Source: Kibdelosporangium sp. MJ126-NF4 (lineage in GTDB: Bacteria > Actinomycetota > Actinomycetes > Mycobacteriales > Pseudonocardiaceae). From it: a stretch of 64,000 nt of DNA. A model generated the notes under the pieces. The model searched no databases. It was not told where the DNA came from and saw only the letters and a program-made list of their open reading frames with translations. This document shows positions 23,680-32,738 of this stretch, in pieces. The position numbers were made by a program, and so were the translations under genes. Positions within the stretch are counted from its first letter, which is position 1. Every line of letters starts with the position of its first letter. Location of the stretch: the NCBI RefSeq assembly GCF_000826545.1, contig NZ_CDME01000010.1:62001-126000 (forward strand), in the 5' to 3' direction.

Positions 23680-25242
23680 GTGACCCGACCTGTCCTGCCG
23701 CGAGCGGTCGCCCTTGGTGCGGCGCTCGTCCTGCTGCTCCAGCCGGTTGTCGCCGCCAACGCGGCGGAAAACCTTCTGTCGCACGACAAACCGACAACCA
23801 CGTCGTCGGTTGAGAACGCCAGCTTCGCGGGAAACTACGCAGTGGACGGTGACGCCACCACCCGGTGGGCGAGCGCCGAAGGCTCAGATCCGCAGTGGAT
23901 CGCCGTCGACCTTGGTGGGGCCGCCACCGTCACCAAGGTGAAACTGGTGTGGGAGGCCGCTTACGCGACCGAGTACAAGATCCAGACCTCGGCCGACGGG
24001 GCCGCCTGGAAGGACGCCAAGTCCGTCACCGGGGGCAACGGGGCAATCGACGAGATCACCGGGCTGACCGCGAGTGGCCGTTATGTCCGTGTGTACGGCA
24101 CTAAGCGCGCCACGGCGTACGGCTACTCACTGTTCGAACTGGAGGTGTACGGCACACGAACAGGCAGCGGTGACGTCGAGCCACCGTCCACACCGGCCAA
24201 CCTCCGCGCCACCTCGTCCACAGCGGACACCGTCAGTCTCGCGTGGGACCCGGCCAGCGACAACGTGGCCGTAACCGGTTACGAGATCCTGCGCAACGGC
24301 AACGTGGTCGGCACCTCGGCCACCACGACCTTCACCGACACCAGCCTCGCGTCCGGCACCAGCTTCACCTACACAATTCGGGCACGGGACGCGGCGGGCA
24401 ACCTGTCCCCGGCGAGCGCGCCGGTGCAGGGCACGACCCAGCCCGGCAGTTCGACCGGCACCGTGCTGGTGATCGCGGGTGACATCGCCAAGCCGCAGAT
24501 TCCGTCCGAGCACAACAAGACCGCCCAGCTCGTCGAGGGCATCAAACCCAGCTATGTCCTCACGGTCGGTGACAACCAGTACGACGACGGCACCCTGGCC
24601 GAGTACAAGGCGTACTACGACAAGACCTGGGGCAAGTTCAAGAACATCACCAAACCCACGCCCGGCAACCACGAGTGGAACGACAACCTCAAGGGCTACA
24701 AGGCGTACTTCGGCAGCATCGCCACGCCGCAGGGCAAGCCGTACTACAGCTACGACATCGGGGACTTCCACTTCGTCGCGGTGGACTCCGATCCGGTGGC
24801 CAACGGCACCACGGGCGACCAGGTCACGTGGCTGCGCGACGACCTCGCCCGCAACCAGAAGGCCTGTGTCGTCGGATACTGGCACCACCCGAGGTGGAAC
24901 TCCGGCAAGTACGGCGACGACAAGACCATCGCTCCGCTCTGGAACGAGTTCGTCAAGGCCCGCGCCGACATCGTCTTCAACGGCCACGACCACCACTACG
25001 AGCGGATGAAGCCGTTGAACTCCAGCGGCAGGGTCGACGAGGCGAACGGCGTGCGCGAGGCCATCGTCGGCATCGGCGGCGACAGCCTGTACACGCAGAT
25101 CAACGAGCGTGAAGGCGTGGAGAAGTCCTTCGCCAAGCACGGCGTGATGAAGTTCGTGATCAACGGCAAGTCCTACTCCTGGGAGATCATCGGCACCGAC
25201 GGCAAGGTCCTCGACAAGGCCGGCCCGTACAGCTGCCGCTGA
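23680..25242 (+). CDS. Secreted metallophosphoesterase with CBM32 (F5/8-type C) and fibronectin III domains
   Basis: A 520-residue exported protein. The GTG at 23680 follows a GAGGAG-type ribosome-binding site and starts a signal peptide ending near AANA. An F5/8-type C carbohydrate-binding domain (about 30-150; ATTRWASAEGSDPQWIAVDLG), an Fn3 domain (about 165-255) and a metallophosphoesterase domain (about 262-515; AGDIA, VGDNQYDDG, PGNHEWND, YWHHPRW, GHDHHYERM) follow. The order suggests a phosphatase or phosphodiesterase held on extracellular glycans. It is followed at 15 bp by an MFS gene, so the three genes may be one operon. Confidence 0.88.
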   Translation: MTRPVLPRAVALGAALVLLLQPVVAANAAENLLSHDKPTTTSSVENASFAGNYAVDGDATTRWASAEGSDPQWIAVDLGGAATVTKVKLVWEAAYATEYKIQTSADGAAWKDAKSVTGGNGAIDEITGLTASGRYVRVYGTKRATAYGYSLFELEVYGTRTGSGDVEPPSTPANLRATSSTADTVSLAWDPASDNVAVTGYEILRNGNVVGTSATTTFTDTSLASGTSFTYTIRARDAAGNLSPASAPVQGTTQPGSSTGTVLVIAGDIAKPQIPSEHNKTAQLVEGIKPSYVLTVGDNQYDDGTLAEYKAYYDKTWGKFKNITKPTPGNHEWNDNLKGYKAYFGSIATPQGKPYYSYDIGDFHFVAVDSDPVANGTTGDQVTWLRDDLARNQKACVVGYWHHPRWNSGKYGDDKTIAPLWNEFVKARADIVFNGHDHHYERMKPLNSSGRVDEANGVREAIVGIGGDSLYTQINEREGVEKSFAKHGVMKFVINGKSYSWEIIGTDGKVLDKAGPYSCR

Positions 25243-25257
25243 GCGAAGGGAACAGGC

Positions 25258-26472
25258 GTGTACATCGCCTCTGCCAGGGAATCGGGGACCCGGCACGCCA
25301 GTTCCAGCGGCAGGATCGTCTCGGCCAACGTGATCGCGCTCGGCGCGGTCAGCCTGGCCACCGACATCTCCTCGGAGATGGTCACCGCGATCCTGCCGCT
25401 GTACCTGGTGCTCGGCCTGGGTTTCTCGCCATTGCAGTTCGGCATCCTCGACGGTCTGTACTCGGGGGTGACGGCGTTCGTGCGGGTCATCGGCGGCACC
25501 GTGGCCGACCGGTGGCAGCGCCGCAAGCTCGTGGCCGCGATCGGGTACGGCCTGTCGGCGGTGGCCAAGCTCGGCCTGATGGGCGCGAACGGTTCGGCGT
25601 CCACTTTGGGCGTCGTGCTCGCCGCGGACAGGACGGGCAAGGGTTTGCGGACGGCGCCGAGGGACGCGCTGATCTCGTTGAGCAGCTCGCCGGACACGGT
25701 CGGCCGCGCGTTCGGTGTGCACCGCGCCATGGACACGGTCGGCGCGCTGCTGGGCCCACTGGTCGCTTTTGTCCTGCTGTGGACGGTCGCGGGTGGCTAC
25801 GACGTGGTGTTCGTCGTCAGCTTCTGCTTCGCCGTGTTCGGTGTGTTGTTGCTGGTGTTGTTCGTCAGTGACCACAGTGGACCTGTCAAGGAGGGCGTCT
25901 CGCTCAGGGCCGCGTTCGGCTTGCTGCGGGACAGCGCCTTCCGGCGGGTGTGCTGGTGGGCCGTGCTGCTCGGACTTGTCACGGTCGGTGACTCGTTCGT
26001 CTATCTGCTGCTGCAAAGCAGGTTGGACATCGAACCGGCGTACTTCGCCGTGCTTCCGCTCGGCACGGCGGCCGTCTACCTGACGCTGGCCGTCCCGGCG
26101 GGTCGGCTGGCGGACAAGGTCGGCAGGTGGAAGATGTTCCTCGCCGGACACGTCGCTTTGCTCGTCGCGTACGTCGCCCTTGTCGGCGCCGCCGACGGCG
26201 CGGTCCTGCTGTGCCTCACCTTGCTGGGGCATGGTGTTTTCTACGCGTTCACCGACGGGGTGCTGATGGCAGCGGCGGCTCCGCTGCTGCCGGAGCGGCT
26301 GCGCACGAGCGGTATGGCGCTGCTGCAGACAGGGCAGGCCGTGGCGAAGATGATCTCGGCGATCCTCTTCGGGTTGGCGTGGACGGTCTGGGGCATGCAG
26401 GCCGCTGTGATCACCGCGACCGTGGCGTTCGGACTCGTCGTCGCGCTCGCCCTGCTGCGGAGGCGCATATGA
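25258..26472 (+). CDS. MFS transporter
   Basis: A 404-residue, 12-helix MFS protein starting at GTG 25258 after an AAGGGA ribosome-binding site. Motif A is GGTVADRWQRRK. Further family marks are SSEMVTAILPLYL in helix 1 and DRTGKGLRTAPRDALI, a sequence typical of a subfamily of uncharacterised actinobacterial MFS proteins. It overlaps the next gene as ATGA. Substrate unknown; the operon partner phosphatase and beta-propeller suggest export or envelope work. Confidence 0.87.
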   Translation: MYIASARESGTRHASSSGRIVSANVIALGAVSLATDISSEMVTAILPLYLVLGLGFSPLQFGILDGLYSGVTAFVRVIGGTVADRWQRRKLVAAIGYGLSAVAKLGLMGANGSASTLGVVLAADRTGKGLRTAPRDALISLSSSPDTVGRAFGVHRAMDTVGALLGPLVAFVLLWTVAGGYDVVFVVSFCFAVFGVLLLVLFVSDHSGPVKEGVSLRAAFGLLRDSAFRRVCWWAVLLGLVTVGDSFVYLLLQSRLDIEPAYFAVLPLGTAAVYLTLAVPAGRLADKVGRWKMFLAGHVALLVAYVALVGAADGAVLLCLTLLGHGVFYAFTDGVLMAAAAPLLPERLRTSGMALLQTGQAVAKMISAILFGLAWTVWGMQAAVITATVAFGLVVALALLRRRI

Positions 26473-27515
26473 GAACGGGCAAAGTGGTGATCACGGCTGT
26501 CGCCGTGGTGGTGCTGGCCGCCGTCGCTTTCGTCTACATCAGACAGGCCAAGGCGAACGATCCGAGCAGCATGCCCGCTGATGTGTCGATCGCGGTCGAC
26601 CCGGGGCCGGTCCGGCTGACCGACCCCGGCAGGCTGCTGTTCCGCAACGACGCACCCGGTCCTGATCACGGCAAGGTCGCGTCGGTGTCGTTGGCCGATC
26701 CGCAGGGCCCGCGCCGGATCGGCCAGGTGCGCTGCGACCGGTTCTTCACCAGCGCGGGCCGGGGGCTGTGCCTGGCCGACGCGCCAGGACCGTTGCCCAG
26801 CGCGACGCTCACGTTCACCGACGCGGACCTCGTCGGGCAGAAGACCGTGGACGTCGCCGGAATCCCCAACCGGGCCAAGCTTTCCGCGGACGGGACGGTG
26901 GCATCGTGGACCACGTTCGTGACCGGTGACTCGTACGCGAGGACCGGGGCGTTCTCCACCCGCACCGGGATCATGGCCGCCGACCAGCTCGACACCAACA
27001 TCGAGGACATCCCGTTGCGGATGGGCGGACAGCCGCACCGGGCCGACGACGTCAACTTCTGGGGCGTCACGTTCGCGGCGGACGATCGGACGTTCTACGC
27101 GACGGTGGCCACCGGCGGCCGGACCCACCTGGTCAAAGCCGACCAGGACGGCTGGCAGGCCGAAACACTCAGGGAGAACGTGGAATGCCCGTCGCTGTCA
27201 CCGGACGGCACCCGGATCGCGTTCAAGAAACGCGTCGCCCAGGACGGTGCCCGGCCGTGGCGGGAACACGTGCTCGACCTGCGGACCATGACCGAGACAC
27301 CGCTGGCCGAGACCCGCAGTGTGGACGATCAGGTGGTGTGGCTCGATGATCGGACGATCGCGTACGCCCTGCCGGGACCGGAGATCTGGGCGGTCGCGGC
27401 CGACGGGTCGGGCACGCCCCGGTTGCTGGTCCGGCACGCCTCGTCGCCGTCGACCGGTTACCCGAGCGGGCCGAGCAGCCAGCTGCCCATGCCGTCGGGA
27501 TCTTCGTCGAAGTAG
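26469..27515 (+). CDS. Membrane-anchored TolB-like beta-propeller protein
   Basis: A 348-residue protein with one N-terminal membrane segment (residues 6-24) and a mostly extracellular beta-rich body with WD40/TolB-like blades (AKLSADGTVASWTT, GVTFAADDRTFYAT, ECPSLSPDGTRIAFKK, WLDDRTIAYAL). Similar proteins are often found beside MFS transporters in actinomycetes; their role is unknown. The gene overlaps the MFS gene (ATGA), and its last 58 bp overlap the convergent EF-hand gene. Confidence 0.75.
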   Translation: MRTGKVVITAVAVVVLAAVAFVYIRQAKANDPSSMPADVSIAVDPGPVRLTDPGRLLFRNDAPGPDHGKVASVSLADPQGPRRIGQVRCDRFFTSAGRGLCLADAPGPLPSATLTFTDADLVGQKTVDVAGIPNRAKLSADGTVASWTTFVTGDSYARTGAFSTRTGIMAADQLDTNIEDIPLRMGGQPHRADDVNFWGVTFAADDRTFYATVATGGRTHLVKADQDGWQAETLRENVECPSLSPDGTRIAFKKRVAQDGARPWREHVLDLRTMTETPLAETRSVDDQVVWLDDRTIAYALPGPEIWAVAADGSGTPRLLVRHASSPSTGYPSGPSSQLPMPSGSSSK

Positions 27516-28015
27516 AAGTCGTGGATCGCTGCGAGCAGGTCGTCGGTGGTGATGTACCCGTCACCATCGGCGTCCAGCCTGCGGTGGGCGTCGCGTGCGT
27601 CGGCCTCGGGTAAGCCCATCAGCGCCGCGGTCCAGCGAACGTGTTCGTCCGCGGACAGTTGCCCGTCGTTGTCGGTGTCGCAAACGGACATCAACGCTTC
27701 CAGGAACGGCCGGTACCCCTTCTCGAACGACTCCTCAGTGACGAGCAGGCCTTCGGCGAAGGCATGCTTGTACTCGTCGACGGTGATCGAACCGCAGTGT
27801 CGTACGTCCGCGGCGACGGCCAGGTGTTCCCACAGGCCGAGGCTGCATTCGACCAGCCGGGCACGGGCCGGTGAACCGGCCGGGTGTCGGAACTCGTCGG
27901 CCACCGCGGTCGCCGAACGCACGAAGTCCGAGCGGTCGATGCCGCCATCGCCGTCGTAGTCGAAAGTCTCGAACCGGCGCGCCAGTTTGCGGTCAAGGAA
28001 CTCGGAGAAAGCCAC
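27458..28015 (-). CDS. EF-hand calcium-binding protein (calerythrin-like)
   Basis: A 185-residue acidic cytoplasmic protein with three canonical EF-hand loops (DYDGDGGIDRSDF near residue 19, DTDNDGQLSADEH near 113, DADGDGYITTDDL near 147) and a degenerate one (about 69-83). The 3+1 pattern is that of calerythrin and related actinobacterial calcium buffers or sensors. The GTG start (complement of 28013-28015) leaves no long leader. No signal peptide. Confidence 0.9.
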   Translation of the reverse strand: MAFSEFLDRKLARRFETFDYDGDGGIDRSDFVRSATAVADEFRHPAGSPARARLVECSLGLWEHLAVAADVRHCGSITVDEYKHAFAEGLLVTEESFEKGYRPFLEALMSVCDTDNDGQLSADEHVRWTAALMGLPEADARDAHRRLDADGDGYITTDDLLAAIHDFYFDEDPDGMGSWLLGPLG

Positions 28016-28373
28016 GCCTGAGGATCGTGCCTTGACGACACCGCTGCGACAACCCCCGCTGCAGATCCGTTGTGCAACAGTGTGCTGTCGCGGTCCGGAA
28101 GCGCTTTCACACGCTACGTCAGCAGGCGCAGTCGTTCCCGGATGACCGGATGTGCGAACGGCTCACCGCGGGTGTACGGGCGGGTCGGTGCGTCCACCAT
28201 GGACACGTTCCACGCGCCGTCGGAGATGTCGAACCGCTGCGCATGAGCCACCTTGTTCGTTTGATCGACTGGGGTGAGCGTGTCGATCAGAGCGAGGCGG
28301 TTCCAGCTGAAAAGAAAAAAGAAGCAAGGAAGAGAAAAGAAAAAGAAACCAAGGGGCAAGCCAGCTGGAAAAG
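28016..28373. other. Intergenic DNA with purine-rich tract next to repeat arm A
   Basis: No gene is recognisable. From about 28303 to 28360 the + strand is almost purely A/G (polypyrimidine on the other strand), most unusual for this genome. The motif ccagctg(g)aaaag occurs twice (28303 and 28361). A similar pyrimidine tract follows arm B at about 30030-30090 in the opposite orientation, so the inverted duplication may extend into it. Confidence 0.5.
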
Positions 28374-28552
28374 GTGAACTGGCTGGTTCGTAACCAACGC
28401 AGGGTAACCAGCGCTGTGACTGTGAGCCGAGGCTGGGAGTTGCGCTCCGACGTAACCAACAGCGCTGACGTAATCAGAGGTAATCCGTTCAAGCCGGGCA
28501 CGGCGGTGGGTGGCCCATGGGTGGGTGGAGCGTGGCTCACCATCCACATCCC
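28374..28552 (+). repeat. Arm A of a ~180-bp imperfect inverted repeat flanking the DUF222-HNH gene
   Basis: The reverse complement of this stretch aligns end to end with 29833-30009, roughly 75-80 percent identical by eye. Both begin with gggatgtggatggtgag and share ttgaacggatta, agcgctg, ttggttacg and gcaactcccagcc blocks in order. Within the arm the unit gtaaccaac/gtaaccagc recurs with the palindrome agcgct (two copies). The arm lies 11 bp beyond the 3' end of the endonuclease gene. Confidence 0.8.
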
Positions 28553-28563
28553 GGAGCGGCGGG

Positions 28564-29763
28564 TTAGAACGGCGGGGCGTCGTGGGCCTGGGGTGTGGTG
28601 ACGTGGGTTTGTTTGCTGGGGGTGGTGAAGATGAGGGTGCCGGGTTTGGGGTGTTCGAGTTGCCAGTTGGTGCGTTGTCGCATGAGGTTGTGGCGTTTGC
28701 AGAACATGGCCAGGTTGTCGTGGCTGGTGAGCCCGCCGTGGCTGTGGGGCTGGGAGTGGTCGGTTTCGCATCGCTGTGCCGGAACCGCGCAGCCGGGTTG
28801 GCGGCAGGTCCTGTCCCGTAGCTGGAGGTGTCGTCGCAATGCGGGTGAGGCGAATCGTTTCTGGCTGACTTCGAGGACTTGTCCGGTGGGGTCGGTGATG
28901 ACTCGTCGCCAGGTGGCGTGGTGGGCGAGTTCGCGGGCGTATTCGGCGGTGATGGGTCCGTAGCCGCTGATTTCTCCGGGTTGGCGGTTGAGTCCCATCA
29001 GGGTGGTCATCGGTGCCAGTACATGCACCGCCGCGGCAGGCCGATCCACTGTCTTCCTGAAGGTGACCAGGTCCATGAACACATCCGCCCGCGCCTGCGC
29101 CCGACTCCGCCCCGGCTTGGAGCTGAGCTTGGCCAACAGATCCAGTTGGAAGTAGGCCTGTTCCGCCTCGTGTGGCTGCAGGGTGATCGTGATGGCGGAG
29201 GTGCCGTCGGGCTTGTGCCACTTGACGGCATCCCGCCCGCCCTTCTTCAACTGGCGCCGTTCTTCCTCACCGTCGGGGTCGGCCCAGATCAGTTCACGGC
29301 GGATGGCGTGCTTGAACCGGGTCAGGTTCTCGCACGTCCCGCCGTCCAGGACTCGTTTCTCCACCGCGAGTGCCTGGTCCTCGTCCAGGCCGAGGGTGTA
29401 GTCGTGCATGGCCTTGGCCCGCATCACATCCACCTCACCCTCGGCCATCGCCTCGACCGTGGCGGGAAGCCTGGTCACCAAGGTCTGCGCTTGAGACAGC
29501 TGCTTGCCGGTGGTGACTGGGCTCAGGCAGAGTTCGATCGCGAGGTCTTCCGCCGCGCCGTCACCCACTTCGATCCCCGACCGCTGTGGTGGGTGCAGTT
29601 CCGCGAAACGCGCCAAACCCCGGATCAACTCCGCATCGACAATGTTCCGTTGTCGGTAGCGGTCGGCGATGTAGTTGCGGGTTTGTTCGCGGTCCATCTG
29701 CGACACCGGGATATCCGGTGGTGCCTGGCGTTCATGGAATGCCACAGCGAGTTCTTCGAACAT
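28564..29763 (-). CDS. DUF222 domain HNH endonuclease (13E12 repeat family)
   Basis: A 399-residue protein with an N-terminal DUF222 region and a C-terminal HNH nuclease (about 315-365; RDRTCRQPGC, CETDHSQPHSHGG, DNLAMFCKRHN) with the zinc cysteines and catalytic histidines present. This is the family of the mycobacterial REP13E12 repeats, multiplied in actinomycete genomes and used as phage integration sites in M. tuberculosis. Here the gene is enclosed by two inverted ~180-bp arms, suggesting that gene and arms moved together. Upstream (29786-29799) lies a small dyad acagc-tatc-gctgt. Function unproven. Confidence 0.9.
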   Translation of the reverse strand: MFEELAVAFHERQAPPDIPVSQMDREQTRNYIADRYRQRNIVDAELIRGLARFAELHPPQRSGIEVGDGAAEDLAIELCLSPVTTGKQLSQAQTLVTRLPATVEAMAEGEVDVMRAKAMHDYTLGLDEDQALAVEKRVLDGGTCENLTRFKHAIRRELIWADPDGEEERRQLKKGGRDAVKWHKPDGTSAITITLQPHEAEQAYFQLDLLAKLSSKPGRSRAQARADVFMDLVTFRKTVDRPAAAVHVLAPMTTLMGLNRQPGEISGYGPITAEYARELAHHATWRRVITDPTGQVLEVSQKRFASPALRRHLQLRDRTCRQPGCAVPAQRCETDHSQPHSHGGLTSHDNLAMFCKRHNLMRQRTNWQLEHPKPGTLIFTTPSKQTHVTTPQAHDAPPF

Positions 29764-29832
29764 GAGTTCAGTTTATCGAAGAAGCACAGCTATCGCTGTA
29801 CTCTTTCGGGTGAATCGCCCCAGTAGCGCTGT

Positions 29833-30009
29833 GGGATGTGGATGGTGAGTCACGCTCTGCTCACCAATGGGCCGCCCGCCGCCGTGTCCGGTTTGAACGG
29901 ATTACTTTGGTTACCTTAGCGCTGCTGGTTACGTTGGAGTGCAACTCCCAGCCGGGGTCCCGACAACCAGCGCTGGTTGCCCTGTGTTGGTTACGTACCA
30001 GCAAGTTCT
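29833..30009 (+). repeat. Arm B of the inverted repeat flanking the DUF222-HNH gene
   Basis: Inverted counterpart of 28374-28552. It contains ggttaccttagcgctg, ctggttacg, ccagcgctggttg and ttggttacgtaccagca, so the ttggttac and agcgctg units recur as in arm A. It starts 69 bp upstream of the endonuclease start and runs to a T-rich stretch next to the stop codon of the AraC gene. Confidence 0.8.
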
Positions 30010-30062
30010 ACTCTTCAGCCTGGTTGGGGGACTGGGGGTTTTTTGTTTGGTTTGGCCTGCTT

Positions 30063-30866
30063 TTATTCTTCTTTCTTTGTTCTTCCTGGCGTTTTTCCGT
30101 ATTCTTTTGCGAAGGCTGCTACGAATGCTGATGGGCTTTCGTATCCTACTTGGTGGGCTACTTGGGTCACTGGGTTTAGTTGTAGTAGTGCCTTTGCTGC
30201 TCTTAGTCTCGTTATTGTTCTCCAACGCGTGTAGGATGTTCCGAATTCTCGCTCGAAGTCTCTCTGGAGCGTTTTTACGCTTGTGTGTAGGCGGTTTGCC
30301 CATTCGTCTAGGTGTGTTCTGTCTGCTGGGTCTCTTGTTAGTGCTCGTGCTATTGTCATTGCGAAGCCTGCTCCTGCCGCGTGGTGGTCTAGGAAGTCTG
30401 TTGTCGACTGGGTCAGTCCTTCCATGATTTTTGTTCGTGCGGCTAGCGCTTCTTCTGCTGGGACTCCGTCGCGGCATAGGGATTCCAGGAGTTTTATTGC
30501 CTTGGGGGAGATTGATACCGCGCCTGTGCGTATCTCTCTCAATGCGGGTGGCACCTCGCGGAGGCATATCCTGTACACGGTCTGTGCGCCTGCCACCGTT
30601 ATCTCGTGGGTGACCGCTCTTCGGGCCCAGAAGGCTTCGCGGCCTGTGATGAATCCGCCGACTGTTGCCAGTATTCCGTCTGGTGTCCAGTACAGCTGGT
30701 GTAGGAAGTCTTCTCTGCTCTCGCCGAAGTCCACTCTGCCGTCGCATCTGTAGACCAGCAGCAGGATGCCACTGTGTGTGCCCAGGCCGTAGCCGTACTC
30801 CTCGCAGACCACGGGGTCCGATCCGACGTGACCTGTGGACCGCATCAGGTGACCTCTCATCGACAT
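30063..30866 (-). CDS. AraC-family regulator of siderophore uptake (predicted)
   Basis: A 267-residue regulator with a C-terminal AraC HTH pair (LHTSVKTLQRDFEREFGTSY, VTQVAHQVGYESPSAFVAAF) and an N-terminal cupin-like sensor domain. It diverges from the siderophore uptake operon, with an iron box 9 bp upstream of its ATG, so it is probably iron-repressed and activates uptake when its ligand, likely a ferric siderophore, is bound. The 3' half is visibly less G+C-rich (about half G+C in places) and uses A/T-ending codons, unlike its neighbours. It therefore looks foreign or recently acquired. Confidence 0.85.
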   Translation of the reverse strand: MSMRGHLMRSTGHVGSDPVVCEEYGYGLGTHSGILLLVYRCDGRVDFGESREDFLHQLYWTPDGILATVGGFITGREAFWARRAVTHEITVAGAQTVYRICLREVPPALREIRTGAVSISPKAIKLLESLCRDGVPAEEALAARTKIMEGLTQSTTDFLDHHAAGAGFAMTIARALTRDPADRTHLDEWANRLHTSVKTLQRDFEREFGTSYTRWRTITRLRAAKALLQLNPVTQVAHQVGYESPSAFVAAFAKEYGKTPGRTKKEE

Positions 30867-30875
30867 TCTGTGGGA

Positions 30876-30894
30876 CTTAGTAAGGCTAACCTAA
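30876..30894. promoter_or_regulatory. Iron box (IdeR/DmdR1-type operator)
   Basis: The 19-mer cttagtaaggctaacctaa matches the actinobacterial iron-box consensus ttaggttaggctaacctaa at 15 of 19 positions, including the whole right half. It lies between divergent AraC and substrate-binding-protein genes and should repress both when iron is sufficient. Confidence 0.85.
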
Positions 30895-30942
30895 GTCGTT
30901 GTCCACCCCTGCATAACCCCTTGACCTGGAGGAACACGCTCA

Positions 30943-31935
30943 ATGACGGTCAGCCGTCTTTCGCGCCTCATGGCCGCTGCGGCCGTCGCGCTTGTCACGG
31001 TGTCCGGATGCGCCGCTGAGGCCACCGGCCCCTCCGCCAGTGGCACTACCCGGGTGGTCAAAGCCGACAACGGCGACATCACGATCCCGGCTGATCCTCA
31101 GCGTGTGATCGCGACCGGTTACGCGGTGCCCGTGCTCATCGAGACCGGTGCCTCGCTTGTCGGGATCTCCACGTGGAAACGTGGTCTCGACATGATGGCC
31201 CCCGAGCATCGGGCCACCTACGACAAACTGGCCAAGGTGGCCGGTGAGGTCGCCGCGGAGACCAACTATGAGGCCATTGCCGCCGCCAAGCCCGACCTGA
31301 TCGTGATCGGGGTGCCCAAGCCGGTGCTCGCCGACATCGACGTCAAGCGGCTGCAGTCCCTCGCTCCGGTCGTCGCGATCGGTCCGAACGTTCCGCACCA
31401 GTGGCGGGAACTGTCCCGGCAGCAGGCTGATGCCGCTGGCCGGGTTGGCAACTTCGACGCGGCCAAGAACGCGTACGACAAGAAGGCCGCTGAGCTCAAG
31501 GCCAAGTACGCCACCGCGCTGAAGGGGTTGAAGTTCGGGCATCTCGGCGGTTACGGCGATGTGTCGGCGGGCAACTTCCAGCGTGAGTTCGCCGGATCGT
31601 GGGGCACGAACGTCGCGAACGACATCGGCGCCGAGTACTACGGCGAGGTCAAGACCAAGAGGCCTGGGTCAGGGAGCGTGTCCGAGGCTCCGTCGATAGA
31701 GGAACTGCCGGTCAGCTTCGGCGAGGCCACCGCGATCACCTACACCCTCGAGCCCGACGGCACGCCTGGTGCTGCCGTCAAGTACGTCCTGGACTCCCCG
31801 CTGTGGGCGAACCTGCCCGCAGTCAAGGCGGGCAAGGTGTTCGCGGTCCGCTACACCCAGGCGTCCACATACTCGTCCGCGATGTTCACACTGGACTCGC
31901 TCGACAAGGCGTTCGCGCCGCTGCTGACCCGATGA
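30943..31935 (+). CDS. Ferric-siderophore ABC transporter substrate-binding lipoprotein
   Basis: A 330-residue lipoprotein with a signal peptide ending in a lipobox (VSGC, Cys23) and a FepB/FecB-type periplasmic-binding fold (PQRVIATGYAVPVLIETGA, KPDLIVIG, AGKVFAVRYT). It would capture ferric siderophores outside the membrane for the two FecCD permeases encoded downstream. First gene of a four-gene run linked by overlaps, downstream of the iron box. Confidence 0.92.
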   Translation: MTVSRLSRLMAAAAVALVTVSGCAAEATGPSASGTTRVVKADNGDITIPADPQRVIATGYAVPVLIETGASLVGISTWKRGLDMMAPEHRATYDKLAKVAGEVAAETNYEAIAAAKPDLIVIGVPKPVLADIDVKRLQSLAPVVAIGPNVPHQWRELSRQQADAAGRVGNFDAAKNAYDKKAAELKAKYATALKGLKFGHLGGYGDVSAGNFQREFAGSWGTNVANDIGAEYYGEVKTKRPGSGSVSEAPSIEELPVSFGEATAITYTLEPDGTPGAAVKYVLDSPLWANLPAVKAGKVFAVRYTQASTYSSAMFTLDSLDKAFAPLLTR

Positions 31936-32738
31936 CCCGCGTGATCCACCCCGACTTCGCCGACCGGGTCGCCGAGCACCAGCGCAGTGGCCGTGGTGCC
32001 GTGCGGTTCGCGTACCCGATCGGCGTGTGCACGGCTCCGCTCGTCGCCCATGAGGAGTTGACGCCGCACATGCTGCGGCTGACGCTGCGCGGCGACGAGC
32101 TCACCAGGTTCCACTCCTACCAGGCGGACGACCACATCAAGATCGTCTTCCCGGACGAGGACGGCACCTGGCGCCCGCCCACGCGCAACGACAACCAGAT
32201 GCTCGACTGGCCGCACCCGGTGCCCCGGACCCGCGACTACACCGTCCGCAGGCACTCCGGTGACACGCTCGTACTCGACGTGGTGCTGCACGACGGCGGG
32301 ATCGCCGCCGAGTGGGCGCGGTCGGCGAGGGTCGGCGATGCCGTCACGGTCGCCGGGCCGCCGGGTGGCAAGGCCTTCCCGTACGCCCACGACCACTACG
32401 TCCTGGCTGTCGATCCGACGGGGCTTCCCGCTGCCGCGCGCTGGCTGGAGGACGCGCCACCCGGGCCGACCGTGCACCTCGTGGTTGAGGCGGACCATCC
32501 CGACGAGCACGGCTACCCGCTGCCGGAACGCGATGGTGTCGAAGTGATCCCGCTCATCCGGACGGGTGGGACGTCCACATTGGCCGATACAGTGTTCGAA
32601 CTGGACGTACCGGCTGACACGTTCCTGTTCGCGGCCGGCGAGGCGAACGACATCAAACCGTTGCGCGGCTGGCCGAAGGACATGGCGTCGATCACCGGTT
32701 ACTGGAAACGCGGAGTTGCCGGGCTTGAACGCGAGTAG
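31932..32738 (+). CDS. Siderophore-interacting protein (FAD-dependent ferric-siderophore reductase)
   Basis: A 268-residue ViuB/SIP-type flavoprotein. It has the FAD-binding RDYTVRRH motif (about residues 100-107), the NAD(P)H-binding domain, and the family end LFAAGEANDIKPLRGW then GYWKRG. It reduces Fe(III)-siderophores in the cytoplasm to free iron. It overlaps the lipoprotein gene (ATGA) and its 3' end overlaps the permease gene by 14 bp. Confidence 0.92.
   Translation: MTRVIHPDFADRVAEHQRSGRGAVRFAYPIGVCTAPLVAHEELTPHMLRLTLRGDELTRFHSYQADDHIKIVFPDEDGTWRPPTRNDNQMLDWPHPVPRTRDYTVRRHSGDTLVLDVVLHDGGIAAEWARSARVGDAVTVAGPPGGKAFPYAHDHYVLAVDPTGLPAAARWLEDAPPGPTVHLVVEADHPDEHGYPLPERDGVEVIPLIRTGGTSTLADTVFELDVPADTFLFAAGEANDIKPLRGWPKDMASITGYWKRGVAGLERE

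Noticed and set aside
30010..30062. T-rich run with gggggttttttg as a rho-independent terminator on the + strand
   Set aside because: No + strand gene lies upstream and no GC-stem precedes the T run. It is better explained as the outer part of the inverted-repeat arm.
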